A stretch of DNA of 64,000 bases from Nephrocerus scutellatus (GCA_947095585.1 OX352761.1:107495890-107559889), one strand, 5' to 3'. Counted from the first letter of the stretch, positions 44,561-57,224 are shown. The notes: generated by a model from the sequence alone, not told the origin. A program made the numbers and translations.

Positions 44561-46755
44561 TTTTCAGTCTATTTCAGAAGACGCTTATTACTGAATGACC
44601 TACCGCTTATGAATGAAAGACCTACATTTAACGTTTCATACTATTAGGCTTCTAAGATAAATAAGTCTTTAGACTGAATTACAACTAAATATACATACAC
44701 GGGACTTGTGTAGTCACTCGCATAGCAGAATACATTAGCTCGTGTGTCTACAGTAGTGGAAAGATTTTTGGTAAGAACTCGTATATCTCGTTTTAAAACA
44801 ATTGTGACTCGTGTGGGCCATGTCGCATGAGGCGCGTGTACAATAAATTGTTTTTAAAAAAAAATTTTCAGAAAAGAATTAGAAATGCGATCTTAAATTA
44901 GAGAGTTAATTTCCCGTCCACGTGAATTTTGTGAACTTTTACCACCAAAATTTGAGTAAGGGCATGTTTTTTTGTCTGAGTAATGTGAGAGATAATTTAA
45001 ATGTCAAAATTCAGACAATTTTTTCGATCCGATCACAGAAAAAAATTATCGGATTTATCGGATATGTAATTTCTCTGTTCTCTTCGATTTCTCTGACATA
45101 AAAAAACTTGGCCTAAATGTGAACAAACTGTGAAAAGCGACTTTATTGACAACTAACTAAAGTGGCGTTCATTTGATTTCTCCCTTGTTTGACAAAGTGC
45201 ACTCCTTTTTCAGCGCCAAGCGAAAAAACTTGTACACTATGACGTTTTGTTTGTGGACTTGTGTCGAAATGGTCGCAAAAATCCGACGATGACGTTGAGA
45301 ATGACAACAAAATTGTAACATAAACAAACAAATAGAGTGCAATTTTTTGAACTTGAGTGCAGTATTTACGTACTGAGTGCGATTTTTTCAATAAAAACAA
45401 CACCACATAACCACATAACAGAGCTCTCAGAATTGAGAAACAAAAACCTAAGACTCGAGATTGTATTGGTTTTGATTTTGAAAAAAAAATTTATTTGTTC
45501 GTAATGTTGGAAATCCATACAATCTTTTAAGACTCAAGTATTAAGTTTTTCCATTGTGATAGCGCCATAACTAACTTATGAATGTTGTATTTTGGTGTTT
45601 TGGGATTTTGACAGTTTCGGCCAAAGCAAACCAAAGAATGTTGTGGTTTAATACGTTCCCATACTTTTTGTGTATTTGCTCTCTGTGAGAGATGTCTTTT
45701 ACTCATTTAAATACAAAAAGTACGTGAACAGACCCACTTTATGTCACACTTAATGACAAATAATAAAAACGTCAGCACATATCTACTTTTATATAGGTAT
45801 TAATAGAGGAAATGTAGAAATCTCTAAATGAAAATCATTTTTTAAATTTTATGGAATTTTTCGATAAAAAGAAACACCCAACGCTGTTACAGAAATGCTG
45901 CAACAAAAGTCTCATATAAAATATACTTCTCTAGAATTCAGCTCTTAAACCAACTTAATAGGATGAAGTCTGACCTCAACCAATAATAATTATTAACTTC
46001 AGTGTCGACCGGCATATACATATGCTGAAATAAATCATCAGTCTTTGTGGGCCCTAATTTAAAATAAAGACACATCGCCCCTGCCACAACGTCAGATCAA
46101 ATGATGCGCCTCATAATGTAGTGCAACACCCTTGCGCCTACCGCATATTGTTGACACGATCGTAGTGCTGCCGATTATAATTATGACGACCGACGGCCGA
46201 CGACGACACTGCTGATGCTGATGACGATGAGATGCAAAACCGCAAAATGCCTAGAGATCGTGTGGTTTACCCAAATAAATAGGATGGCCGTCCATTATAT
46301 TGCGGTTTGCCTTTGCGCAAAGCGATGCGATGCGATGCGCCAAGATCAGAACAGATCCGATCGAATCATTGTGCGATTGGATGATGCGAAACACGTACTA
46401 TACATATACATATTTGCGCAGAGTAGGTACTTAGCATGAGCAGACATTTTATTGCCTTCACTTACGCGATTTATTTTAATTCATGATCATTTTATTTGAT
46501 TCGATTCGATTTTTTTCCATTTGTTGTTTTTGCCCCGACAGAATGAATGCTCTGATCCATATATTTATTGTGTTTCACATTTGGTTGGCAGCAAGTCTCA
46601 GTGTGTTGTAATGTGCCGATGTTTACGTTACACGCAAAAACAACCACAAAGCTTAAAGAATAATTGAATTATTTTTAATAATTAGTCTTTTTCTTTCACT
46701 TTTCATTGTGGAATTTCAAAATTACGTTCTTATAAGTTCTTTACTAAATGAAAAG
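44561..46755. other. intronic sequence; small inverted repeat at 45650-45730
   Basis: No gene seen. At 45655-45677 and 45708-45730 an inverted pair (gttcccatactttttgtgtattt and aaatacaaaaagtacgtgaac) has a loop of about 30 bp and resembles a very short MITE or hairpin. The rest is unassigned, with GATG-type runs near 46207-46232 and 46320-46340. Confidence 0.4.
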
Positions 46756-47010
46756 AGCTTATTATAGGATCTTTTAGAATGCCTAAGCTATGCGGTACTC
46801 TCCCAATGGCTTTAAGAAAGTTGTATTTCCAAATAACTCCACAGAAAGGTTCTGAATGGCGGTGGTTGAGCCAGCCCTTGCTAGTTCATCCGCAGTTTCG
46901 TTGACAGAAATCCCTATGTGGCTGTGTACTAAGCCTAGTATACCCTTGTTGCGTTTGGCCAGGGCCCAGGGATTCCAGATCGACCAATGTCCAAAAATGT
47001 GTAAATGAGT
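46756..47010 (-). repeat. LINE RNase H fragment
   Basis: Minus strand. HIGISVNETADELARAGS is the C-terminal RNase H block of I/Jockey-group LINEs, followed by TTAIQNLSVELFGNTTFLKA. The N-terminal part is missing. Confidence 0.8.
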
Positions 47011-47187
47011 TGCTTCTATGGCAGTTGTTGCATATATAGCCCCCTTAATCCCAAAATATGCTCATCTTTGAAGTTAACTTGACTTCATTAACTTTTGGCC
47101 CAACAGACCACTGTGGTTCAGTACCTAGGTTCTCGCAACCTTTCGTGTGGGGCATGTTATATTTTTGCACACAATAAGAAGGAACCT

Positions 47188-47480
47188 GTGGGCGCCGTGG
47201 CTCAGTGGTAGTGCACATGGCTGCTGCGCAGGAGGTTCAGGTTCGAATCCCAGCAACACCAAAAGTATTTTTCACGGTGTCCCACCTCTCGCGAATGGGT
47301 GACAAACGTTCCGAGAGTAATTAATACCTTGTCACGGAAAGCTTCTCAATTCGCCGTTCGGACTCGGCCTTAAATTGTAGGTCCCTTCCATTTGTGTCCA
47401 AAAATTAACATGTGCAGCACAAATGGTCGCGAGAAGTTAGGCCTTGGACCGCAATGGTCTGTCGCGCCAAATATTATTAT
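47188..47480 (+). mobile_element. tRNA-derived SINE, copy 3, full length
   Basis: The most complete copy, 293 bp. The tRNA-like head has an A box (tggctcagtgg) and B box (ggttcgaatcc). Then come a conserved body, the 3' module with acatgtgcagcacaaatgg and ttggaccgcaatggtctgtcgcgcc, and an (ATT)n tail. It is flanked by a 13-bp target duplication with one mismatch: taagaaggaacct (47175-47187) and taagaaagaacct (47481-47493). The plus-strand head would be transcribed by RNA polymerase III if active. Confidence 0.93.
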
Positions 47481-47493
47481 TAAGAAAGAACCT

Positions 47494-47754
47494 ACAATTA
47501 AAAGCCATATCAGAAAGGTGAATTATGAAGCTTTGTCATGACACTTATTACACTAGGACGTTAGTAAGACATTCGTGGAAGGGGGGAGGGAATGTTAAAC
47601 ATTTTTTGTTTGTGTGTTTTTCTGCGATTTGAACTTCGAAACACCCGCTCAGTCGTCCGACGTAATAACCACTGATGCACGGCACCCACTTTATAATCGT
47701 AGTCTTTTCAAGCATCTTCATCTACCTACCACTATATTATTATTTATATTTATA
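47494..47754. other. unassigned spacer
   Basis: No feature recognised; short AT-rich stretch between SINE and LINE. Confidence 0.3.
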
Positions 47755-48175
47755 TATTTTTTATAATAATACAAGACTGTAAATGATAGGTCTAACCAAA
47801 ATAGTGTACAAGCAGTAAATCATTTATTGGTTCAGATCTCATATTATCTCTGCACGCCCACAAGGTCCTTGTGGCATGCTCTTTATTCGGCCTTATATGG
47901 GAATTCCAGTTAAGAAATTTATCAAGCACAACACCTGGATACTTGACCTCTCTACAATTTGGAATTGATAGTACTCTACGAGAAATAGGGCCTTACTCTA
48001 GCTCTCTTTCCTGGTGAAAGATATTGGAATCGTTTTTTGGGATTTATCAATACAGCCTATCTGTCGCAACATTCCGATACATAAGACAATGCACGTTTGA
48101 TGATGTTGGAGATGCCAAGCCATTGTAGCCATCAACTAAAATCGTAGATTAATCCGCATACTGATTGTTTATGTA
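47755..48175 (-). repeat. LINE RT fragment, R1/Jockey group
   Basis: Minus strand. NQYAD-ST-IL around motif C near 48165-48140, then ISNIIKRALSYVS and NPKK in motif D. After a frameshift come the VKYPGVVLDKFLNWNSHI and KEHATRTLWACRDN blocks (about 47930-47850). Several stops are present. Confidence 0.75.
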
Positions 48176-49845
48176 ACCTGACTCGGTAAGTATGTCATCA
48201 ATTCACAGTCACCGCACAGTAAAGCTGAGACAACTTCTCTTTGGGGCAACCTTTGACTGCGTTAACTGCCACCAATACATCTCCCATGAAAAAAGGTTAC
48301 TTGACGACTTTCCAGCATGGTCCGAATCCAGCTGTTCATCGAGTTTTCGTTACTCCTATCTCGCATTGCTTTAAAGTAGGTTACTGAACCTGTCCAAAAG
48401 TCTCATCCTCTCCTAGTACTCTTCGTTTCCAGCTTTGTTGTTTTTTTAACCCCCTCAACTACAATAGTTTTAATAAAGTTAATCGGTATTTAGTCATGAA
48501 CATAAGCATTTCGTATCTTTATATTTATTATATGTATATTGCTTGAACTAAGATCTTATTCATTTAAAAAAATATCCGACGAACGGACGAACATGTTAAC
48601 CAATTAAGTTTGTGATATGTGATACCCGTCATGAATTGATTTTTTCGGCATTACTAGCAGTAAACAAAGCATAAGTGACCCTTTGGTTTTAGGAGTTTAT
48701 AAACTTCCCAACCCAACGAAATAAGTTAATAAGCGTTCTACTCGAATATCAAATGATCACTCATCCAGTCCCATTAACGAGTTATTATTTTATTTCTATT
48801 TAAAAACGAATAAATGGAAACATTTGTCGTAATTCCAGGAATAAAACCCAGCATCTTTAATGCTCCATCGACTGCAGATACACACACATACACATAAAGA
48901 TTGAACCGAACGAGCGATGCAGATCTCTAGCAGCCGTGTGCTGTGTATGTTTTCAATTAGATACACTTTGTCTAATAATAGCAGTTTATTAAATTGACTC
49001 CTTGTTCTTGTTCCACCTCTTGCCTCTTCTGCCCTCAATCTGTATCTATGTATCTGCATCTGTATCAATCATCGTTGGGAAGAACATGAATTATGGCCGC
49101 TCGAAGAGCTGTTTTCTAAATTTACTCGTCGTTCATTCAATTCATTCGCACTCAATGCCTGAGGATTTGCCTCGTCTGTCCGTGTGGGTTGATGGAACTC
49201 GAATCCATTTATTCAGATTCAAAGAATTCGATATACTCTGTTTATTTCTTCATCATTATTATTATTTATTTCATACGTAAATACGTTTTCGTGGATGATG
49301 ATACCGCGCATAGAATCTGCCGCCGGTCGTCAAAATTTTTGTTATTCATTTAACCCCGCTATGTAATTGAATTCTCTTTAATTCTTGTCTTTCTCTGGTA
49401 ATCCATTAGAAGAGCTGCCATTATCGGCATTATAATGGGGTAGCTGTGGCGGTGTAATTATATATTTACATAGGGGTACTTTTGTTTTTAGTTAAAAAAA
49501 AGGGGTACTTTCAATTTTTTTACTTTCAAAAACAGGAAGTCTTTTCAATATAACATAACGTGGCAATATTTTTCGCATAATACGATCCATTATTACGTAA
49601 ACCTGTAACGAAAATTCAACTTAGGAACAAAATTTGCGACACCTTGTTTGCCATCTTCTATTGAGTACAAATATACGGTGGTACCTTTTAAAAAAATCTG
49701 ACTTCATAGTTTATTACATGCACGAATGAATACAAAAAAACCTTTACAATAAATTACACAATTAAATGGAAAAAACAAATTTTCGCAGGCTATGAATCTC
49801 AAAATTCGGTTCACTATCAACGCTGTCGAAATGAGAACGATCGGA
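48176..49845. other. intronic sequence without recognised features
   Basis: About 1.7 kb with no transposon seen. A 20-bp word aggggtactttt/c is duplicated near 49472 and 49500. This long unique stretch may hold regulatory sites. Confidence 0.4.
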
Positions 49846-50545
49846 GTATTGCATATGGTGGGCAATTTACTGGTTTGTTTTTAAATCATAGGCTATGGCA
49901 ACTTTTTTTTGAACGATTTGCTTGAAATTTTGACAGCTCGACAGTCTGATATTCCGTGGCACGAACCAATCATATTTTCGCTTGAGGAGCGTTTCGAAAT
50001 TGCAATTGGACAGGTCGCACGCCTGAGAATATTGCCCATAGTGTGGGACAGAATCCATCGACCTCAACTCGACTCTCAATCGCCCCAAATGGCCATTAAT
50101 CGCACCAGCCTGAGCAGAATACTGTACAAAGACCTCGACTTATTCGCTTATAAAGTCCAGATGACTCAGGAGTTGAAAACAAATGACGATCCGCTTAGAT
50201 ACCAGTTCTCTGCGCAGGCCATAGACCAGCTTGATAATGACGTCGATTTTGGACGAAAAAGCATCTTTTCAGACGAAGTGCATTTCCATTTCGGGGGCTA
50301 TGTAAACAAGCAGAACTGCTAGATTTGGGGCTCGGAACAGCCAAACGTAATCCTAGAGAAGCCAATGCGTCCATCAAGAGCGACAGTTTTGTTTGGATTT
50401 TGGAGTGGTGGACCATTTTTCTTCGAAAATGCTGCTGGAAACGCCGTTACCGTCAATGGCGACCGTTACAGAGGCAGCTGACCAACGCCAAATTTGGCAA
50501 CCGAATAATCAGCCGTTTTGCAGATGACAATTGGCCTGCGCGGAC
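49846..50545 (+). mobile_element. rosa-type mariner relic, truncated at an RTE junction
   Basis: Plus strand transposase pieces parallel to the 30.3-kb element: SLSRILYKDLDLFAYKVQM, TQELKTNDDPLRYQFS, SIFSDEVHFHFGGYVNKQNC with the first catalytic Asp, a stop just after, then AVTVNGDRYR. It jumps straight to RIISRFADDNWPA. The segment with the second Asp (FQQDGA) is deleted. The reading ends near 50545, where RTE sequence starts before the third Asp. It is older than the 30.3-kb copy. Confidence 0.85.
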
Positions 50546-51850
50546 TCTGGCTATGCTATCATAGGTGGCTTTAAAGTCTATTAAAAGATGGTGTAGTGAG
50601 TTTTGAAACTTTAGACATTTTTCCATCACCTATCTAAGGGTGTAAATCTGATCAGTTGTTGATTTACCTGGGATGACGCCACACTGGTATGGACCAATGA
50701 TGACTTTAGCGTATGAGGCTTGTAGGACTGAGGAGAAAATCTTATACGCGGTACTCAACAACGTTATACCACGATTATTGCCGCATGTTGTGATATCTCC
50801 TTTCTTATGTATGGGGCACAGGATGCCTCTTCCTCCCATTCTTGCACTATTAGTTCATGAATTGCCTCCTGCATCAGCTTCGGTGGGATACCATTTGATC
50901 CCGGGGCCTTATTATTTTTAAGCCGATTTATCGCTCTGATAACTTTATCTATGCTTGGTGGCGGCAACATGGTGTGGTGTGTATTGCGGTGTATATTGCG
51001 TCATACTGCGGACTCTTTGGTGGAACATCCCCGCCTGGTGCAGTCCATGCTCTCAGTACTGTTCTAGTTCACGGACGAGACTCTTCTCCCAGGCTGCTTT
51101 CTTTCGCCGGTGAACTGTTTTTTTCTTATCTTCTGAGCTCTTTATATTCATTTTCGCGTGCCCGCGTTCTATGAGATTGTTGCATTGCTCGGTACGCAAC
51201 ATCCTGACGTTCCCGTTCCACTGATTCAAAGAATTCTTCTTTTTTATCATCTGGGGAACCCTCTGTAGGTGCGTGAACGTTTATGAGGCTTATGTTTTTA
51301 AATCTGCCTCGCACGCGAAGGGTGAATTGCCGATCATTTACTCCTTTAAAGCCGATAACTGTGGGTTTCATTCTTTCGCTGACCCCGAGCACATGATGTC
51401 TTGCATGACAGCTTAAATATATGTCATATTCTGATTTTTGTAAGACACCATTCCCCGTCCACCGCATCTCCTGAATTTCTGTTATGTCAGCATTATATTT
51501 ATGCAGCTCGAGCTCTACGTTCCATGAGAAAATTCTTAAATCGTTTAGCCATTTTCGTTGCCGAGGTCGTCGTCGTTCATCAGTGTATCCGAGGCTGATC
51601 TTGAGTTCCGTAATGAAAGTTTTTTACGGGCCAGGTTATTGGCCTCGTGCCAACTTTACTTTGAAGGGACTAGCCCGATCATTTAGCTTTTCCTGTATTT
51701 GGATGGCGGTCAGTCATCAGCAGAATAGAGCGAATAACACAGAATGCTCTAGAATTACAGGTGGCCGTAACTATCTCTGACTGGTGGAAGTTAACGATCA
51801 AACCTCTACGTGGTGCCCGCCGGTAAGCCGGAAATATTTGTGTGTGGTTA
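50546..51850 (-). repeat. RTE-clade LINE with endonuclease part
   Basis: Minus strand. From 51640 down: the APE-type endonuclease (MRWTGNGVLQKSEYDIYLSC, VIGFKGVNDRQFTLRVRGRF, KNISLINVHAPTE). Then the linker RRKKAAWEKSLVRELEQY, the RT start LPPPSIDKVIRAINRLKNN with [42 protein letters not shown] and [19 protein letters not shown]. The palm Asp region and 3' half are missing, cut at the mariner junction near 50546. The 5' part (51700-51820) is inverted relative to the 25-27 kb copy. Confidence 0.88.
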
Positions 51851-51859
51851 GAGAGCAAG

Positions 51860-52400
51860 TCCAATGACAATTTGGACAAGCGAGTTGTTTTTCGCAAACA
51901 AGCGTCGGTTTAGCAAGCTGTAACTGCAAATGGTCGCTCTCCGCCATCTTTATCGATTAGGGCGTCAAAGTGAATCAACAAGTGTAGCGGAAAAAGGCAT
52001 TAAATGATGCTTCGCTACTTTGGACATTCCAAAAATTTGGTAACAACCGCTGGACATTTAAACAGGATTCAGCACAATCACATAAAACAAATTCACGTTC
52101 CAAATTTCCTTTCTTCGCAACAATGGCCTCCATACTCACCAGACTTAAATCCAATGGACTTCTCCATATGGTCCCATTTGTATGCCAAGGTGTCGACAAA
52201 AAGATATGAAAGTGTGGACGCATTGATGACAGCTTTTCGTAGATAATGAACCAAAATACCAACAGGTCATGTTCGTGGACAGTGAAATGCTTTCGTTAAG
52301 AGACTCGACGCTATCATCAGCGCCACAGGTCGCAGTAATGTGTTTTACATAAAATTTGAAATATTTGTAACATTCTCAATAAAAATTATTTGGCAAACCT
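51860..52400 (+). mobile_element. DD37D (maT-type) mariner relic
   Basis: Plus strand, with a frame from 52004 to 52246. RIQHNHIKQIHVPNFLSS, QQWPPYSPDLNPMDFSIWS with the last catalytic Asp, and LYAKVSTKRYESVDALMTAF, then a frameshifted C-terminal VRGQ-KCFR-RLDAIISA stretch to about 52340. N-terminal and first Asp regions are missing. It abuts the RTE endpoint. Confidence 0.8.
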
Positions 52401-54109
52401 TTGGTCAGATAAAATGATATTCTCAAAGAATCATCGCATTACGGTTGATGTGCCAAAACCCGGAAAGTAACCATTCCACCATAAAGTACTTTTGCCTACT
52501 TTAATATCTGTCATCATCTGTATCATTTCTTTAACAAAGTTTGGTACGTAAGGTGCGCTCGTCAGAGCACACGTAATCGCATGTTTGGACTTTAAGTTAT
52601 TTTCGTCAGTACACAACAGCCCAGTCCTACTTAATTACTAAATTAATTGTAAAAGAAACCAAAAAGTAACATAAGCAACTAATTAACTGGCAATGAAAAA
52701 AAATAACGAACAATGCCAGAGCCCCACTTAATTGAGCTACAAGTAAGCAAATAAATGACTGGACGGACAAACGCGAGAAACAAAGAGCAGCCAGTAAAAC
52801 CATAAAAACCATTTAACGCTTTCATTCAATACGTCATATATTGACGGATGGTCGACGGACGGGCATACAGGGACTACGTAGGAACGTTAAGTACTGACGC
52901 ATTGACTCTTGGAATTCATTCAATCTTTAACCCGCAGGCTCATTATCGTGCTGCCAGACGCATTAGAGGGATAACAACAACAACAACAGCTTAAGAATAT
53001 TTTGTTTAAAAATAATTACGGAATTATGAACATACGAGAAATTTCGAAAAACGCATTGAAAACAGCAGCAGCACACCACTCCATTTAAACGACTATGCTT
53101 ATTTCTGGTGAATGTTTGTTCTTAAAGAAATTATCCATCTCCGACGATTTGTTCGTGCGTGCGTTTACTGTGGGTAGCCAAGGGCACTCTTCACTGCTTT
53201 ACTGCGCTACTGACGAAGACAATTTAAGGATAAGCGGGCGGGCAGGCTTAATTGGAATAACAGCAAAGACCAAATGAGCACATGGTGTTGATTGAAACAC
53301 AACTTCTCAAATGGGGTCTTCTTGAATTCCTATATTTATAGTAATATGTACTCTGTCTCTCTGTCTAAATCTTCTTTTTCTGTCTGTCCAAAAACATTAG
53401 GTCCAATAGACTGCATCACCACCGCCATCATCATCTCCATAAACACAACACAATTCACAATAATAATAGCAATTATTATGAAAATATGTACGGGCCTATA
53501 AATACCCAGCCTAGCTATAAAGGGATGAGATTTGAAATGTGCCATGTCCCGCCTGCGTGTATGATGTAAAAATACTCGCCAGCGCAGGATACGTACGAGA
53601 GACGCGACAACAACATATTTCGAATTACCCGCGCGCCGCCATTGCGTTACGTGTACTGTGTGGAGTAATTTCATGCACTGCAATAATTATACGCAGTTTA
53701 ACTCATGTTGGAGATTAATTTTGTCATTTATTGACGCTGCAGAGGGCTTATAGGGCGCCTATTTTTGGCATAGCGTAATTATTGCGGTCTGCTGTGTTAA
53801 TGGCTTGTTGGGTAATAATATCACGGTAATTATGTGCGGTTCAAAGAAAGTGTAAGAAGTGGCATATTCCAAACGTTGCTGTCTGTACCATATGCTATGT
53901 ACATCAAAGGAATCTTTTATTACTTTAATGCACGTGTGGGAGTTTTTGATTACCTAAATGTAATCAACGGAGGTAGCAGTCATTTTAAGTTAATAAAATT
54001 GTGTAATCTAAAACTACAGACGTTTTAGTGTGCTTGAATTATTATATACTTTTCGCATTCTTCTTTAGTACAATTCTATTTTTGCATCTTTTATTAAACA
54101 AAAATCTTA
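52401..54109. other. intronic sequence without recognised features
   Basis: About 1.7 kb with no transposon seen. An (AAC)n tract lies at 52972-52988 and dinucleotide-like CT runs near 53355. Possible regulatory sequence. Confidence 0.4.
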
Positions 54110-54335
54110 CACCTTACTTACGTAGTTGGTGCTTCAGTTCACGGTGAGCCTGGGCATCAAATAACATTCCTCTCCAATTAGCATAGTATTTTGTTGATTG
54201 CCTCCAACTGCACACACCTATCCATGGCAGGTCACTCTCAACTTGCGCGCGCCACCTACAGCGCTGCCCCTCTGGGTTAGGTTCGTATAGAGAAAATCTG
54301 CAGGCCGGAGCGTTGATGTACATCCACTCTACATG
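54110..54335 (-). repeat. LINE ORF2 C-terminal tail, another family
   Basis: Minus-strand frame of 69 codons: PEGQRCRWRAQVESDLPWIG, VCSWRQSTKYYANWRGMLFD, AQAHRELKHQL. The W-R...V..D......W...A.....WR......A pattern matches the end of RTE/CR1-type ORF2 proteins (the GRP-W-D...WR tail). It lies just upstream of the (ATC)n tail of the next RTE. Confidence 0.6.
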
Positions 54336-54455
54336 TCATAGAGCCCAGACATCTCAAACGTCAAGTACTTGGCCGAAAATCGTCCAAAGAATTTTTCGCT
54401 CGAAACGACGAAGCATTTTTTTGATTAAGATATTGTAACGAAATTTAGGCTAATA

Positions 54456-55440
54456 ATCATCATCATCATATTTGGCTCAACAACCGGGGTCCGGTCCTGG
54501 CCTTCCGCAAAAAGTCTCTTCACCGGTCCCGATTTCGAGTCGATGTCTTCCAGTTTGGCATCCATAAAATCTGGGCGTCCTGGTCTACGCCATCCTTCCA
54601 GCGTGGGTTTGGTCGGCCTCGCTGCCGTGTTCCATAAATCCTACCGCAAAAGACTTTCCGAGCAGGATCCTCTTCGCTCATGCGAGCTAGGTGCCCACCG
54701 GAGCCTACCAAGCTTAATTTTCTTCACGATGTCGACATCGCGGTAACGCTCGTAGACCTCATTATTATAAAGTCTCCGGAATCGTCCTTCCTCACATACG
54801 GAGCCAACAATTCACCGTAAGACTTTTCTCTCGAACGCGGCTAAGAGGTCAGAACGCTTTTTGCTAAGCACCCAAGTCTCGGATCCATATGTATGTACTG
54901 ATATGACAATTTTCTTATATACCAGCAGCTTGGATGTTATGGTTAAATTCCTGGGTGTGAAGAGTCTTGACAGACTATAGTAGGCTTTGTTGGTTTTAAG
55001 CAACTGTGCGCGTATTTCTGGTTCCATGCTGTTATCGGCTGCTACAGTTGACCCGAGATAGTTAAAGGATTGCACTACTTCAAATTCGCGCTCCACTATT
55101 TGAATTGAGAGACCAATTTTGGATCTTCTACTCGCAGACGTGGACACCATGTACTTTGTTTTGATCTCATTTATTTGCAGCCCCAGATTTCGTGCCGCCG
55201 GCTCGATCTTGATGAAAGCTTCCTGTACAGCTCTTCGGTTTCTACCAACGATGTCAATATCGTCTGCGTAAGCCAGTATCTGAATGGACTTCCTCTCGCC
55301 GTTAGGTCAGAGTCTCGGATCTCTTTCTCTAACGCCAGGTTAAAGAGGACGCAGGCCAGTCCATCCCCTTGTCGGGGCCCGTTATAGATGTTGAATAGGC
55401 TAATAGTGATCCGGATATTTTTACTTGGCTTGGCTTAGGC
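54456..55440 (-). repeat. RTE-clade LINE, RT C-terminal half
   Basis: Minus strand. The (ATC)n tail begins at about 54457, then the gagccaaatatg end, GTRQRGRPNPRWKDGVDQDA, ARMSEEDPARKVFCGRIY, YGSETWVLSKKRSDLLAAFE, YYSLSRLFTPRNLTITSKLL, EREFEVVQSFNYLGSTVAAD and ILAYADDIDIV (motif C, near 55280-55250). Near 55385 a GPRQGDGLACVLFNLALE region precedes motif C. Long frames survive (54812-55150). Confidence 0.9.
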
Positions 55441-55789
55441 TAATAAGTTTTACAGCCTAAAAGTATGCTATTTTTAATTCTAATTTTAGTGCTTTTTTTT
55501 GGACGAGTATGTTCATTGCGATTTATCTCGGGATTCGTTTTCCATTATCTACTAACTACTAACAATATTTTATTATCCATTCAAGAAATATACAATTTTG
55601 TCTTAAAACTAAACTTATAACTAATATTGATAAATGTCGGTTCAACAATAGGGGACCGACTTATTTACATTGTCTTTTTTTCGTATTCATTATTATTAAA
55701 CAATATTTTTGGCTACTATATCTACTACATGTTATTAGGGAATTAAAATTTAAACAATAATTTTTAAATAAAATAAAAATAAGAAAATA
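55441..55789. other. unassigned AT-rich spacer
   Basis: No feature recognised between two LINE relics. Confidence 0.3.
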
Positions 55790-56425
55790 TGAAGCGGCAT
55801 ATAAGCAGGGCGAACTTCAGTCTCTGTAGTGTTGGTGAACCCTCTGATGTGTATGTACCGGTGACTTGGCTCGATTTCCTCAATTCTCAGTCCTTGCATC
55901 TCAGGTCTTGGATGTGTTTCCAATCCGTCGACGAATTTCCTCGCCATTTGAAACAAGTGGTAGTTTATTGGCAGCAGACCTGCTGCTTCGTCAAGTCGAC
56001 ACAAGCTAATAGCTGTTTGGCACCCTCCAGAGTCCTGTACAGATACTAAGTACATTCTTTTTAAATAGGGAAACTTTCTTCATCGTTGTTGTTGAGATGG
56101 TGAACCATATGGGATAGCCATAGGTTATCACTGGCCGTTTCGTCTTCTTAGTAGCGGGTGCACCAAATGAAGAGCGTAGTTAACTTTTTTTATTGTTTTA
56201 TCTATGTGAGAGTTAAACTTGAGCTTCTCGGCAAAGTTGATTCCCAGGTACTTTGTGTCTGACTTGATATTGATTTTCGTGAAGGTTATTTCTAAGCCTC
56301 TGTAACGGCTTGCGAAATTTCTTATCCCTGTTTTGGTTGCTGGTACTCGGAAGCAGATGAGTTCCGTTTTGTTGGCGTTGATCTTCAGTCTTCACTTCAG
56401 GTATAGTAGCCCTGTTAAAAAGAAA
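55790..56425 (-). repeat. Jockey-type LINE RT C-terminal fragment
   Basis: Minus strand. KINANKTELICFRVPATKTG, KSDTKYLGINFAEKLKFNSH and IDKTIKKVNYALHLVHPLLR occupy about 56400-56150. After a frameshift, a C-terminal part with VSVQDSGGCQTAISLCRLDE, AAGLLPINYHLFQMARKFVD and HPRPEMQGLRIEEIEPSH covers 56055-55790. The KTE..F and KYLG.....L.F..HI blocks are typical of Jockey elements. Confidence 0.75.
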
Positions 56426-56679
56426 ATTATTAATTATGTTCACAATATAATTGGGCAAACCAAAACTAATAAGTCTGTACAGTAGCCCGTTTTTCTCTTA
56501 CCGTTCGTAAAAAACGCATTTGCTCGAACGTTTTTTTTTTCGATTTTAGTCGACTTTAGTTATTTAGTTACAAAATTGGTCGCCACGAAAGGCCCTTTTA
56601 TTTAAACGGGATAATATGCAGCCTATGTTCACTCTGAAAGTCCATTCTAAATATTGGTAATAGAATTTTTTAAATGCAG

Positions 56680-57095
56680 TGGTCCAAGTGGTTTCAAAGA
56701 TTACCTGCTACATACAGACCAACATTACCTCTTAATAATAAAATTTCTACAAAAGATGTCAATTTCGTCGGCCTAAGCCAGTATCTGAATGGACTTACAG
56801 AGGATTACTTTTCTCACCGTTACATGAGCATTTCAGATTATTTTTTCCACAGCCTGGTTTATGAGAAATTTATGTTAAATGCGCGCATTGCTTTATAGAG
56901 TTCTACTCTGGCTATGCTGTGATATCTCCTTTCATATGTCATATGCCTCTTCTCCAGTTTTCAGCTATCGTTTCTTCCACCCATACATCCAGTATTAGTT
57001 CATTAATTGCGTTGTGTAATTCGTGTCCTACAGATTTACAGATTTGGCTGCGATGCTAGCTGATTCAGGCCTTGTTGTATTTAAGCCGAGTAAAT
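56680..57095 (-). repeat. RTE-clade LINE scrap, rearranged
   Basis: Minus strand. ILA-ADEIDI near 56795-56755 is motif C with YADD mutated, following RTE bases that match 25575-25690. A 57085-56940 part matches the KAPG-D entry and the TQLMN-YW linker. Pieces are shuffled and short. Confidence 0.7.
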
Positions 57096-57224
57096 ATACC
57101 TATACGTAAAACCAAATGCAGCTCAATGCATCGTGTCGTGCAGTAAAATTTCATCGATAGTATGTACAATGTACAAAATTCGAATATGACAAAAACTGAG
57201 GCAAAAAATACTTCAATGTCCCAA

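Noticed and set aside
47188..47262. Genuine tRNA gene
   Set aside because: A and B boxes are present, but the sequence continues into a conserved body, an ATT tail and a target duplication, and it recurs in several copies; so it is a SINE head.
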